The position numbers and the translations under genes are program-made. The notes beneath the pieces were generated by a model. It did no database searches, was not told where the DNA came from, and saw nothing but the letters and a program-made list of their open reading frames with translations. Of a stretch of DNA of 64,000 nt, positions 44,177-53,257 are shown piece after piece (positions within the stretch are counted from its first letter, which is position 1; the number at the start of each line of letters is the position of its first letter). The stretch comes from Hyphomonadaceae bacterium (GTDB lineage Bacteria > Pseudomonadota > Alphaproteobacteria > Caulobacterales > Aquidulcibacteraceae): contig JAKFWO010000001.1 of NCBI GenBank assembly GCA_021731815.1, positions 1-64,000 on the forward strand, read 5' to 3'.

Positions 44177-45877
44177 CTACATATTGGGATAATTGGGACC
44201 GCCACCACCTTCGGGCGTCGTCCAGACGATATTCTGGGTCGGGTCCTTGATGTCGCAGGTTTTGCAATGGACGCAATTCTGGGCATTGATCTGGAAGCGC
44301 GGATTGGCCCCCGCCGCATCATAGAGCACTTCATAGACCCCGGCCGGGCAATAACGCTGGGCGGGTTCGGCATATTCGGGCAGATTGTGCCTGATGGGAG
44401 TGTCGGGATCGGTCAGGCGCAGATGGATCGGCTGGTCTTCCTCGTGATTGGTGCTCGACTGAAAGACCGAGGACAATTTGTCGAAACTCAATACGCCATC
44501 CGGCTTCGGATAGGGGATGGGTTTGTGCCGCGACGCGGATTCCGTGGATTCGGCATCGGACTTCTTGTGCCCGAGCGTCCCGAAAAACGAAAAGCCGTTG
44601 AACAATGTATTGGTCCACAGATCGAGCCCGGTCAGCGCAATCGCCCCGAACACGGTCCCGAACCGCGACCACAGGGGCTTGGCGTTGCGGACCTTGCGCA
44701 ATTCCTCATGGACCCATGAATGTTCATACGCGGTCTGGTAGGCATCGAGCGAATCAAGCTGGCGGCCCATGGCGATGGCATCGAACGCCGCCTCGGCGGC
44801 CATCATTCCGGTTTTCATCGCATTATGGCTGCCCTTGATCCGCGGCAGATTGACGAAGCCCGCCGCGCAGCCGATCAACGCACCGCCGGGAAAGACCAGT
44901 TTCGGCACCGACTGGTAACCGCCTTCGGTGATGGCGCGCGCGCCATAGGCGATGCGCTTGCCGCCGGCCAGAAAGCGCCGGATTTCCGGATGATGCTTGA
45001 AGCGCTGGAATTCGTCGAAGGGCGAAATCCAGGGATTGCGGTAATTGAGATGGACCACAAAGCCCACCGAAACGAAATTATCCCCGAAATGATAGAGGAA
45101 CGAGCCCCCGCCCGTCCGGTTGTCGAGCGGCCAGCCAAAGGAATGCTGGACATAGCCCGGGCGGTGATTTTCGGGCGCGATCTTCCATAATTCCTTGATC
45201 CCTATGCCGTATTTCTGCGGCTCGCATTCGTCATCCAGCTTGAATCGCCCGATCACCTGTTTGGCGAGCGATCCGCGAACGCCCTCGGCGATCAGGGTAT
45301 ATTTGGCATGGATTTCGATGCCCGGTGTGAAGGCCCCGGCCCTGGCCTGGCCGTCGCGCCCGATGCCCAGATCGCCAACCTGCACACCCTTGACGGCCCC
45401 CGTCTCGTCATGAATGAGCGCGGCCCCCGCAAAGCCGGGATAGATCTCGACGCCGAGCGCCTCGGCCTCGCGCGCCAGCCAGCGGCAGACCTCGCCCAGC
45501 GAGCCCACAAACATGCCATGATTATGGATCATCGCGGGCATCACGAAGCCGGGCAGCGGCAGCGCCCCCTGTTCGCCGAGAAACAGGAATTTGTCTTCGG
45601 TGACGGGGGTATCGAGCGGTGATCCGCGCTCGCGCCAGTCGGGCAGCAATTCATTGAGCGCGCGCGGGTCGATCACCGCACCCGACAGGATATGCGCCCC
45701 GACCTCCGAGCCCTTTTCCAGCACTGCGACCGAAAGCTCGGCCCCCTTCTCGATCGCGAGCTGCCGGAGCCGGATGGCCGCCGACAGCCCGGCCGGCCCG
45801 GCACCGATGATCACCACATCATAAGGCAGGCTATCGCGCTCAATGGGTTCGGCTGCGGAAGATGATTCGGCGGACAT
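44177..45877 (-). CDS. Electron transfer flavoprotein-ubiquinone oxidoreductase
   Basis: Membrane-associated FAD/4Fe-4S enzyme that passes electrons from electron transfer flavoprotein to ubiquinone during fatty acid and amino acid oxidation. The FAD motif is VVIIGAGPAGLSAAIRL near the N-terminus. Other hallmarks are GAHILSGAVIDPRAL and a C-terminal cluster domain with YCPAGVYEV and CVHCKTCDIKDPTQNIVW, giving four cysteines. The start at 45877 has a GGAGAAG site and gives 566 residues. It is divergent from the uracil-DNA glycosylase gene, a synteny I recall from Caulobacter-like genomes. Confidence 0.97.
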   Translation of the reverse strand: MSAESSSAAEPIERDSLPYDVVIIGAGPAGLSAAIRLRQLAIEKGAELSVAVLEKGSEVGAHILSGAVIDPRALNELLPDWRERGSPLDTPVTEDKFLFLGEQGALPLPGFVMPAMIHNHGMFVGSLGEVCRWLAREAEALGVEIYPGFAGAALIHDETGAVKGVQVGDLGIGRDGQARAGAFTPGIEIHAKYTLIAEGVRGSLAKQVIGRFKLDDECEPQKYGIGIKELWKIAPENHRPGYVQHSFGWPLDNRTGGGSFLYHFGDNFVSVGFVVHLNYRNPWISPFDEFQRFKHHPEIRRFLAGGKRIAYGARAITEGGYQSVPKLVFPGGALIGCAAGFVNLPRIKGSHNAMKTGMMAAEAAFDAIAMGRQLDSLDAYQTAYEHSWVHEELRKVRNAKPLWSRFGTVFGAIALTGLDLWTNTLFNGFSFFGTLGHKKSDAESTESASRHKPIPYPKPDGVLSFDKLSSVFQSSTNHEEDQPIHLRLTDPDTPIRHNLPEYAEPAQRYCPAGVYEVLYDAAGANPRFQINAQNCVHCKTCDIKDPTQNIVWTTPEGGGGPNYPNM

Positions 45878-46217
45878 GGTCTTCTCCGGGGGAATCGGCG
45901 TCCCGTGGCGCGGGGCCATTACGGTTCACACTGGAAATGCTTTTCGCCCGGTGTCAAGCCGGGGCCGCGAATTCGGTCCCGGGGTCGGTCATCCGATGGC
46001 CCGGTCGGAAAGTCGCCACGACAAATCGCGGGACGAATCCGATCCTGTCAGACCGGTTGGATGGCGCACGCAGCATGGCCACATTCCTGCTTTGTTTCGC
46101 TGCTTTAACCGCTTGTCAATGATTTCGCGTGCCTTGCGGCGCAATGCGAATCACGGTGTCATCGATTCGCAGATCCAGGTGATATCGGGGGCGAATCCGC
46201 AAACAAACGGGTGTGTC
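45878..46217. other. Divergent gap of 340 bases between ETF-QO and the glycosylase gene
   Basis: A plus-strand frame runs through it into the glycosylase gene but its product is arginine/serine-rich without domain features, so I read it as non-coding. It should hold two divergent promoters; no strong boxes are visible. Confidence 0.5.
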
Positions 46218-47219
46218 ATGCGCCGGGACGATGAATTCGCGCCGCCTTCGACCGACATAACGGCCCTGTTGCGGGCGGGCACTGCCCTGAACGGGTTCTG
46301 GCGCGAGAGCGGGATCGATGCAGCCGAGCTTTCGGCGCTGGAAAAGATCCTCGCCGGAGGCCCGCAAGGATTTCGCCGGCATCTCGATCGCCCGCTGCAC
46401 GCCTGGCCGAATTCCGGGTCGCCGCCGCAGAAGACGTCCGGGCGCCCGTCGACCCCGCCTCGCCCCGTATCTCCGGCCCGACCGGCACCTCCGTCGGTCC
46501 GGACTCCGCCTGGTACAGCGAATGCCGTCTCGGGGCCCATGTCGCAGGCGCTGGCCGAGGCCGAAGAGCGCGCGCGGTCTGTGTCGGATCTGGACGCCCT
46601 CAATGCGCAAATGCGTCAATTCGATCACTGTTCCCTGAAGCGGACCGCCGCGCACACCATGATTTTCGCGGGTCCGGTCAGCCCGAAACTGATGCTGATC
46701 GGTGGTGCGCCGGGCCGGGAGGACGACGACCAGGGCACGCCATGGTCGGGCAAGGCGGGCGCGCTTCTCGAAGCAATGCTCGGGGCGATCGGCATCGATC
46801 GAAAATCTGAAGTGCTTTGTGGGTACAGTGTTTTCTGGCGTCCCCCCGGTGATCGCGACCCGGTTCCGTCCGAATCTGCGCTTTGCGCGCCCTTCTTGCG
46901 TCGGGCGATTGCGCTTGCCAAACCGCCCTTGATAGTGTTAGCGGGCTCCTTCGCTGCGCAGTTCATGCTGCAACGCAGCGAAACGATCGCGAGGCTGCGC
47001 GGCAAGAGTTTTGCGTATCGTCCCGCAGCATCTGTGAAGAGCGGACCAGGTCCGGAGGCGGGGAATATAGAAAACCCCGCGTTCGAAATCCCCGCTTTCG
47101 TGGTGCTGGAGCCGAAGCATCTTCTGCTGCGGCCTCAGGACAAGGCCCGTGCCTGGGAGGATTTGCTGATCCTCCGTCAGGAACTGGATCGGGCCGGACA
47201 AGAGCGGGCCGGGCACTAG
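46218..47219 (+). CDS. Uracil-DNA glycosylase superfamily protein, family-4-like, divergent
   Basis: Removes uracil from DNA if active. The start at 46218 gives 333 residues. A Pro-rich linker of about 70 residues follows a small N-terminal region, then the glycosylase domain. Motifs compare as follows: LIGGAPGREDDDQGTPWSGK here against GEAPGxxED usually; VFWRPPGDRDPVP against the usual WRPPGNRxP; and LEPKHLLLRPQDKARAWEDL where most members have HPxxLLR. Only one of the usual N-terminal cysteines is seen (FDHCSLKRTA). Activity or cluster binding may be changed. The TAG stop lies inside a 15-bp tandem repeat. Confidence 0.85.
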   Translation: MRRDDEFAPPSTDITALLRAGTALNGFWRESGIDAAELSALEKILAGGPQGFRRHLDRPLHAWPNSGSPPQKTSGRPSTPPRPVSPARPAPPSVRTPPGTANAVSGPMSQALAEAEERARSVSDLDALNAQMRQFDHCSLKRTAAHTMIFAGPVSPKLMLIGGAPGREDDDQGTPWSGKAGALLEAMLGAIGIDRKSEVLCGYSVFWRPPGDRDPVPSESALCAPFLRRAIALAKPPLIVLAGSFAAQFMLQRSETIARLRGKSFAYRPAASVKSGPGPEAGNIENPAFEIPAFVVLEPKHLLLRPQDKARAWEDLLILRQELDRAGQERAGH

Positions 47220-47268
47220 CCGGCCGGGCAAAAGCGGGCCGGGCAAAAGCGGGCCGGGCAAAAGCGGG
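47191..47268. repeat. 15-bp tandem repeat across the end of the glycosylase gene
   Basis: Five units of GGGCCGGGCAAAAGC-type sequence from 47191. The first two are in the coding region (RAGQE, RAGH-stop), and the TAG stop replaces the AAAG seen in units three to five. In frame, the downstream units would encode further RAGQK repeats. Confidence 0.88.
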
Positions 47269-47717
47269 TTGGTGTTGACTTACCCGGAAACAGTCAGGGC
47301 GCGATCCGCAGGGTTTGCGCGCGGGTATGGAAGACCGGATTTGGAATTCTCCGTTCGGGACACCATGCCTTGAGAGAATCGGGTTTGCGTATCTGACCCG
47401 CCGCGTTCCGGTTTGACAAAGGAGAACCGCGCCGGAACGTATCGCGAGCGATTGCACGGAACCGGCCCCGAACAGGGGCTGGACAGAAAATCGGGCGAAC
47501 ATCGCCCAACGGCAATCGCATTGGTGGAGGACAGGCGGTTTCGATTGAACCGACCCGCATGGCGAATGCCATGGCCGATGTGTGAGGGCGCGCCCCCGCA
47601 TCGCAGGTCACCTTCTCCGGGACATCGGAGAATTCAATCGACCCCGCTTCGGGATGCAGGGAATGGTCCCTTCGGGGGCAGCGCCGTGTGAATCCCAGCC
47701 TGGAGAAGCCGAGGCAG
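47269..47717. other. Gap of about 450 bases before the lytic transglycosylase
   Basis: A 92-residue plus-strand frame (47413-47691) and a longer minus-strand frame exist, but both have Arg/Pro-rich products with no features, so I call neither. The lytic transglycosylase ribosome site lies at the end of the gap. Nothing else is seen. Confidence 0.5.
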
Positions 47718-49556
47718 ATGGCGAAAAAAATTTGGATGATGCTGGCGGCTCTGGCGGCGATGCCGCTCATGGCCCACACAGAGGCAAAGGCGCAGGTCCC
47801 GGATCGGGATACAGCCCCCGGTGTGCCCAGCGCCGGGTTTCCGGTGATGACTCTGGGAACCGAGCGCGATTATCGCGCCCATTTTTCGGCTGCGCGCAGC
47901 AATTCGGGGCAATGGGCCGACGAATCCGACATCGCGCGCGAGGATGGGGTGCTGCTCGGCCACGTCCTTTTTGCCCGCTATACGGACAACCCGGAATATA
48001 AGCCGAAATTCAATGAATTGAGCGCCTGGCTCGAACGCTTTTCCGACCATCCGGGGGCCGATCGAATCTATGCGCTGGCGCTGGATGTCATGCCCGCAGG
48101 TGCAATTCCGCCGAAGCCGCCGGAGCTTGCGCCCGAGATCCGGCCTGAATACAGACTTCAGGCCGGACCTCAGGCCGGACCTCAGTCTGGACCTCAGGCC
48201 CGGTCCGGACCTGCCCCACGTCGGCGTGCGCCCTATGATCCGATCGCCCAGCGCTTCGTCGAACGGGCCGAGGCCGCATTCCATGCCGGCGATGATGCGC
48301 GCGCGATTGCGGCAGCAGACGCGGCCGGAGAAACGGTCATGGCGGGCGCGGCCGGCATGTCGGGGGGGCTCGCCGCGTTCCGGCAGAGCGATTTCGAGGC
48401 GGCAAGCGCTTTCTTCACCCGCGCAGCCGAATGGCCATGGGGCGATTCCTGGCGCGAATCGGCGGCCCATTATTGGGCAGCGCGCGCCTTGCTCGCAGCC
48501 GGCCGGTCGGAAGGTGTGATCACCCATTTGCGCGCCGCGGCTTCCCATCCGCTCACCTTTTACGGCGTATTGGCGGAACGCCAATTGGGCCGCGATTCGC
48601 ACGCTGTTATCGCCCCGCGTGGCGGGACAGAGACGCAGCTTTTGCGGGCCTTCGTGGCTTCCACCCCGGCTGCACGGCGGGCGGCGGCGCTGGCCTCGGT
48701 CGACGAAATCGAGCGCGCCTCCGCCGAAATCCGGCAATTGATGGCCCGCGCAGCCAACAAGGAAGAACTCGACCAGGTGCTGGCGCTGGCCGATCGACTG
48801 GGTGTTCCCGCAGTCGATTTTCGCGCCGGCACCAATTCGGCAGACAAGGCGATCGGCCAGTTTCCGATCCCGGGATTTGCGCCGCGCGGCGGCTTCCGGC
48901 TCGACAAGGCACTGATCCTCGCCATCATCCGGCAGGAATCACGGTTCAATCCGCGCGCGGTCAGCCGCTCGAATGCGCGCGGGCTCATGCAATTATTGCC
49001 CTCGACGGCGGCCTGGATTACGGGGGATGCGGGCCTCAGGACCCATCCCAACCGACTGTTCGATCCCGCGACCAATCTGGCCGCCGGGCAGAAATATATG
49101 GAATATCTGCTGGATGAAACCGGAGGCGATCTGCTTCTCGCCCTTGCCGCCTATAATGCCGGGCCGGGGACCATTCTGCGCTGGACGCAGGTCCAGAAGG
49201 CCGGTGCCGATCCGCTGCTGATCGTGGAAAGCCTGCCGCGGGCCGAAACCCGGGATTATGTGGAAAAGGTGCTCGCCAATTATTGGCTCTATCGCCAGCG
49301 TCTGGGCGAGGAGGATGTGAGCCTCGAACAGGCGATTGCCGGGGAACCCCTGCAATATCAGTCGGGAAAGGCAGTGGACATTGCCGCGGCCCGCATCCCG
49401 CCACCGGTGGCGAAGCTCGAAATGCCGGAAATGCCGGTGCTCTCGCTTCCGGTCGTGGCCCTTCCCGAAAGCGCTCCCGGCCTGAACAATGCCGGCGACA
49501 CGCTCGGTCAATTGGTCTCGATGCTCGCCACTCTTCCCGCCCTCCAGCGGCGGTAA
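47718..49556 (+). CDS. Soluble lytic murein transglycosylase (Slt70-like)
   Basis: Periplasmic peptidoglycan-cleaving enzyme. I start it at the ATG at 47718 (MAKKIWMMLAALAA), which begins a signal peptide ending near EAKA; a GTG at 47688 would add 10 residues. The middle is a helical superhelix (U/L-domain-like: SWRESAAHYWAARALLAAGR). The catalytic SLT domain has the active glutamate in AIIRQESRFNPRAVS, then ARGLMQLLPSTA and LALAAYNAGPG. A QAGPQAGPQSGPQ stretch (48156-48203) comes from a 12-bp tandem repeat. The end overlaps the convergent glycosyltransferase gene by 49 bases. Confidence 0.94.
   Translation: MAKKIWMMLAALAAMPLMAHTEAKAQVPDRDTAPGVPSAGFPVMTLGTERDYRAHFSAARSNSGQWADESDIAREDGVLLGHVLFARYTDNPEYKPKFNELSAWLERFSDHPGADRIYALALDVMPAGAIPPKPPELAPEIRPEYRLQAGPQAGPQSGPQARSGPAPRRRAPYDPIAQRFVERAEAAFHAGDDARAIAAADAAGETVMAGAAGMSGGLAAFRQSDFEAASAFFTRAAEWPWGDSWRESAAHYWAARALLAAGRSEGVITHLRAAASHPLTFYGVLAERQLGRDSHAVIAPRGGTETQLLRAFVASTPAARRAAALASVDEIERASAEIRQLMARAANKEELDQVLALADRLGVPAVDFRAGTNSADKAIGQFPIPGFAPRGGFRLDKALILAIIRQESRFNPRAVSRSNARGLMQLLPSTAAWITGDAGLRTHPNRLFDPATNLAAGQKYMEYLLDETGGDLLLALAAYNAGPGTILRWTQVQKAGADPLLIVESLPRAETRDYVEKVLANYWLYRQRLGEEDVSLEQAIAGEPLQYQSGKAVDIAAARIPPPVAKLEMPEMPVLSLPVVALPESAPGLNNAGDTLGQLVSMLATLPALQRR
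48156..48203. repeat. 12-bp in-frame tandem repeat within the lytic transglycosylase gene
   Basis: Four units related to CCTCAGGCCGGA. They encode QAGPQAGPQSGPQA. The unit shares CCTCAGGCC with the intergenic 13-bp repeat at 15569, but here the period is 12 and the frame is kept. Confidence 0.88.
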
Positions 49557-50215
49557 TCCTCGCCGTCATCGACATCGGCGAGGATTGCGATCCGCGCGAT
49601 CCGCGCCACCGGGCCGAGATTGGCGGTGATATCAGCCAGGGTATGGGCGCTCGACCAGCGGACCGCGGCAAAGGCCCGGCGCAAATGGCGGCGCGAATCT
49701 GCGCGCACGCCCATGAACCAGAAGCCCCCATCCGGCGTTGGACCAAAGGCGAAATCGGCTTGCCGCAATGCCCGAAATCCCTCGGAGATCCGTGCCGGAG
49801 TGATCCCCGGGCAATCGGTTCCGATAAAGGCGAAATCCGCGCGCTTTCCGTATGCCATGGATGGCATGGCTGTGGCCGCCGCGTGCAGCAGCTTGCGGGT
49901 CAGCCCCCCGGCGCATTGGGCAAAGCGCGGGATATTTGTCGGCCAGACACCGGGCAGGCTTTGCCGCACCATGCTGGCCGGAGCCGCCGCAATGACGGTC
50001 CTCCACGGCCCCGCCGCCGCTGCCGCGAAGGTGACCCGGTGCAAATGCCGATTGGCGTGCCATGCGGCGACCGGTCCGATGGCGCGCGCCAGCCGCGTCT
50101 TGGCGATGCCCATCATGGGAGCCTTGGCCATGATGATGAGGCAGGGCGCGGGTTGGCCATGCGTCATCGGCCCTGTCACAGGTGCCCCCGCAAAGCGGCG
50201 CGCGCGCTCAGTCAT
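49508..50215 (-). CDS. DUF2064 / TIGR04282-type glycosyltransferase-like protein
   Basis: A nucleotidyl/glycosyltransferase-like protein of 235 residues. The hallmarks are CLIIMAKAPMMGIAKTRLA near the N-terminus, FAFIGTDCPGITPARISE and FGPTPDGGFWFMGV, the pattern of the family named for arsenosugar biosynthesis (TIGR04282). The start at 50215 overlaps the upstream glycosyltransferase stop by 8 bases, so the two are co-translated. Its 3' end overlaps the lytic transglycosylase 3' end by 49 bases. No arsenic gene (arsM, arsS) is nearby, so the arsenosugar role is not supported here. Confidence 0.86.
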   Translation of the reverse strand: MTERARRFAGAPVTGPMTHGQPAPCLIIMAKAPMMGIAKTRLARAIGPVAAWHANRHLHRVTFAAAAAGPWRTVIAAAPASMVRQSLPGVWPTNIPRFAQCAGGLTRKLLHAAATAMPSMAYGKRADFAFIGTDCPGITPARISEGFRALRQADFAFGPTPDGGFWFMGVRADSRRHLRRAFAAVRWSSAHTLADITANLGPVARIARIAILADVDDGEDYRRWRAGRVASIETN

Positions 50216-50915
50216 AAAAGCGGGCCAGATCCTGGGGCCGGGCCCCGAAATAGAACCGGAGCACCAGGCCGAGATTGTGCCAGGTGCGCTTGCGCCAGCC
50301 ATCGCGACGATATTTGGCGGCACTCGTGGTCGCATTGGCCGGAAGCATTCGCATCCGTCTGCGCCCGATTCGGCGGACGAAATCAACATCCTCAAGGAAG
50401 GGGATCTGCGCAAATCCGCCGAGCCGCGCGTACAAATCGCGATGGATGAGCAGGCCCTGATCGCCATAGGGCAGACGGAACAGCCCGCAACGCACGCCAA
50501 CCCAGAATTCGACCCGGCGGGCCTCCGGGCTTGGATCGTCGAAGCGCAACCGGAAGGCGGCCGCGAAATTGCGGGAAGCAGGGGCCGCGATGAAATCCCT
50601 CACATGCTCTGCCCAATCGGGTGCAAGCGCCGTATCGCCATGCAAGAACAACAACCAGTCGCTGCGCGCGACCTCGGCCCCCCGATGCATCTGCGTGCCG
50701 CGGCCGCGCGCATTGCGCAGGATCACCGCTCCGGCATCTTCGGCGATGGCGAGGCTTCGGTCGGTTGAGCCGCCATCGACAATCACCACCTCGCGAACCA
50801 CACCTTCCGCTGCCGCTGGCACGAGCGCGGCGAGCGTTCGCACGAGATCGGCCTCGGCATTGAACACGGGGATGATGACTGAAATCACGACGACAAGCAC
50901 ACCAGGAGCAGACAC
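50208..50915 (-). CDS. Family 2 glycosyltransferase, TIGR04283 type
   Basis: A GT-A glycosyltransferase of 235 residues. Nucleotide-sugar binding is shown by VISVIIPVFNAEADLVRTL, EVVIVDGGSTDRSLAIAE and the DXD-like LLFLHGDTAL. YGDQGLLIHRDLYARLGGF and PFLEDVDFVRRI mark the TIGR04283 subfamily. The start is a GTG at 50915, with a possible later GTG. It is paired by overlap with the DUF2064 gene, the usual partner of this subfamily. The acceptor is unknown. Confidence 0.88.
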   Translation of the reverse strand: MSAPGVLVVVISVIIPVFNAEADLVRTLAALVPAAAEGVVREVVIVDGGSTDRSLAIAEDAGAVILRNARGRGTQMHRGAEVARSDWLLFLHGDTALAPDWAEHVRDFIAAPASRNFAAAFRLRFDDPSPEARRVEFWVGVRCGLFRLPYGDQGLLIHRDLYARLGGFAQIPFLEDVDFVRRIGRRRMRMLPANATTSAAKYRRDGWRKRTWHNLGLVLRFYFGARPQDLARFYD

Positions 50916-51040
50916 ATATCACCCGAGCCCGGTCGGGCGGCGCGCAGAAATGCCCCCGAAGGACTTCCGAAAGCAAGGGCAAGCATGCAGCTTTTCGAAA
51001 AAGTTCTTGCTTTGTTCGGAACCGGTGGCATTATGCGCAG

Positions 51041-52186
51041 ATGAAACCCGCGCCCCGCAAATCACTTTCCGCCGAAGATCCGGCACTCAGGCTGTCGCAA
51101 TGGCGCGGGCGCGGCGCATTGTCCAATGACAGCGGCCGGTTCGAGGCAGAGCAGCGCTTCGCCGCGGATGATGGCTGGGGTGGAGAGCCCCCCGATGGCG
51201 GAGATGATGCGGGTGAAACACCACCCGCCACCGAAATCGCGCGCGAGAAAATTCGCACGATCATTACCCGCAACACATCGCCCGACATTTCCTTCGACCA
51301 ATCGATCAACCCCTATCGCGGCTGCGAGCATGGCTGCATCTATTGCTTCGCCCGGCCGAGCCACGCATTTCTGGGGCTGTCGCCCGGCGTGGATTTCGAG
51401 ACGAAGCTCACCATCAAGCCCGGCGCTGCCGGGATGCTGCGCCGGGAATTGTCAGCGCGGAAATATGTTCCGAATATGATCGCGCTGGGGACCAATACCG
51501 ATCCCTATCAGCCGATCGAGAAGAAATATCAGACCACGCGGGAAATCCTGAAAGTGTTGTGGGAGTTTCGGCATCCGGTCGGGATCGTGACAAAATCGGC
51601 GCTGATCCAGCGCGATCTCGACCTTCTGGTTCCCATGGCGGAAGCGGGGCTCGCCAGGGTCGCGCTGTCGGTGACAACGCTCGATCGCGGTCTTGCGCGA
51701 CGGATGGAACCGCGCGCCGCGGCACCCCATCGGCGGCTTGAGACGATCCGGGCATTGGCAGGGGCCGGCGTGCCGGTGACGGTCATGGCCGCACCCATGA
51801 TCCCGGGGCTGAACGATTCGGAGATGGAAGCCATCCTGACCGAAGCACGGGAAGCTGGTGCCGGGCGGGCAGGCTATATTGTTCTGAGGCTTCCCTATGA
51901 AATCAAGGATCTGTTTCAGGAATGGCTTTCGGCACACGCGCCCGATCGCGCGCGGAGGGTGATGAGCCTCATCCGCTCGATGCGCAAAGGTGCCGATTAC
52001 GATGCCGAATGGGGCAAGCGGATGAAAGGTGAAGGGCCCTTTGCGCGATTACTGGCCGACCGGTTCCGGATCGCCTGCGCAAGGCTGGGATTCGAGGATA
52101 CGCGCATGCCACTCGATCTCAGCCAGTTCCGGCGGCCCTTTTCAGCAGGTGCCGATTCCCGCCAGGGCGCATTGTGGGAGGATTGA
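51041..52186 (+). CDS. Radical SAM protein, PA0069 family
   Basis: A 381-residue radical SAM enzyme. The cluster motif CEHGCIYC (CxxxCxxC) follows SPDISFDQSINPYRG, and ALGTNTDPYQPIEKKYQTTR and IVTKSALIQRDLDLL follow in the SPL/PA0069 pattern (related to spore photoproduct lyase by motif). GVPVTVMAAPMIPGLND is typical. The substrate of this family is not known. It is divergent from the glycosyltransferase pair and followed by rnhB 74 bases on. Confidence 0.92.
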   Translation: MKPAPRKSLSAEDPALRLSQWRGRGALSNDSGRFEAEQRFAADDGWGGEPPDGGDDAGETPPATEIAREKIRTIITRNTSPDISFDQSINPYRGCEHGCIYCFARPSHAFLGLSPGVDFETKLTIKPGAAGMLRRELSARKYVPNMIALGTNTDPYQPIEKKYQTTREILKVLWEFRHPVGIVTKSALIQRDLDLLVPMAEAGLARVALSVTTLDRGLARRMEPRAAAPHRRLETIRALAGAGVPVTVMAAPMIPGLNDSEMEAILTEAREAGAGRAGYIVLRLPYEIKDLFQEWLSAHAPDRARRVMSLIRSMRKGADYDAEWGKRMKGEGPFARLLADRFRIACARLGFEDTRMPLDLSQFRRPFSAGADSRQGALWED

Positions 52187-52260
52187 AATCAGGGCCGGAG
52201 AACAGGAGCCGGGAATCAGGATACGCCATTGGAACATGCAAAAGAGGCAGGAATGGTCCG

Positions 52261-52953
52261 ATGAAAATAAAGTCCGGCCCGGGTCAGTGCGCATTTCAGG
52301 AGAACGCGCAGCACAAAAAGCCGCAAAAACCGCGGCCGATTCTGGAATTTCCTGCCGAATGGCCGGCCCCCTTTTGCGGGGTGGACGAAGCAGGCCGCGG
52401 CCCCTGGGCGGGCCCGGTTGTCGCCGCCGCAGTAATCCTGCCGGCCTCGGCACGAGCGTTGCCGATTGATGATTCCAAGCGGCTGTCACCCGCCGCGCGG
52501 CAGGATCTCGCACACAAAATATATGAATGCGCCGAATGGGGGCTGGGCTTTGCGAGCGTCGAGGAGATCGACAGGCTCAACATCCTGCGCGCCACCGGAC
52601 TTGCGATGCGCCGTGCGGTCGCCGCATTGCCGCGCCCGGTGGTTCTGGCCGTGGTCGATGGAAATTTCGTTCCCGATCTTGGTGTTCCAGCACGCGCGGA
52701 AATAGGGGGTGATGGGCGAATCGCGGCGATCGCGGCCGCCTCGATCCTCGCCAAAACCGCGCGGGACGAATGGATGGTCGCGGCCGACACGCAATTTCCC
52801 TCCTATGGCTTCGATGCCCACAAGGGCTATGGTGTCCCCGCGCATCGAGCGGCGCTGGATCGATTCGGCCCCTGTGCGCTGCACCGACAGAGTTTCCGGC
52901 CCGTCGCCGAAGCCATCCGCAAACGCTCCACGCGCGAGATTGCCGGAAATTAA
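52261..52953 (+). CDS. rnhB: Ribonuclease HII
   Basis: Cuts RNA in RNA-DNA hybrids, notably single ribonucleotides in DNA. The 230-residue product starts at 52261 with AGGA upstream. Catalytic residues are in FCGVDEAGRGPWAGPV (Asp-Glu), with VDGNF-like VVDGNFVPDL and AAASILAKTARDEWM and the C-terminal GYDAHKGYG-like FDAHKGYGVPAH. In many alphaproteobacteria rnhB follows the PA0069 radical SAM gene, and the two are probably co-transcribed here. Confidence 0.95.
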   Translation: MKIKSGPGQCAFQENAQHKKPQKPRPILEFPAEWPAPFCGVDEAGRGPWAGPVVAAAVILPASARALPIDDSKRLSPAARQDLAHKIYECAEWGLGFASVEEIDRLNILRATGLAMRRAVAALPRPVVLAVVDGNFVPDLGVPARAEIGGDGRIAAIAAASILAKTARDEWMVAADTQFPSYGFDAHKGYGVPAHRAALDRFGPCALHRQSFRPVAEAIRKRSTREIAGN

Positions 52954-53257
52954 GCACGGACAGACTATCCCGCGCATCTTACGGCAATTAAGCTCGTCTT
53001 TCTTGAATGCACTGGGTGTGAAACCCCAACGAATATAGGCCGGGGGCATTTGACCGGCATTATCGCCGAAGGGCCTGGAAATCATACAGGCCGCTTTCCT
53101 TTCCGGGTGTCATGCCCGATAATCAGCGAAATCCGCGCGCGGTACCGGAATTGTTCGCTGTTGGGCAAGGAATGGCGGATATCGGGGCTGGGGCGGCCGC
53201 AATTATGGGTGAAGGCGACGGTTCGGCCAATGGCCCTGGGACGCGAGGAGGCGCAGA
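52954..53257. other. Gap of 304 bases before the anchored protein
   Basis: No good gene. The last 20 bases hold an excellent GAGGAGG ribosome site for the TTG at 53258. Otherwise I see nothing in it. Confidence 0.5.

Noticed and set aside
45843-46217. N-terminal extension of the glycosylase gene
   Set aside because: The product is low-complexity and lies over the divergent promoter region of the ETF-QO gene.
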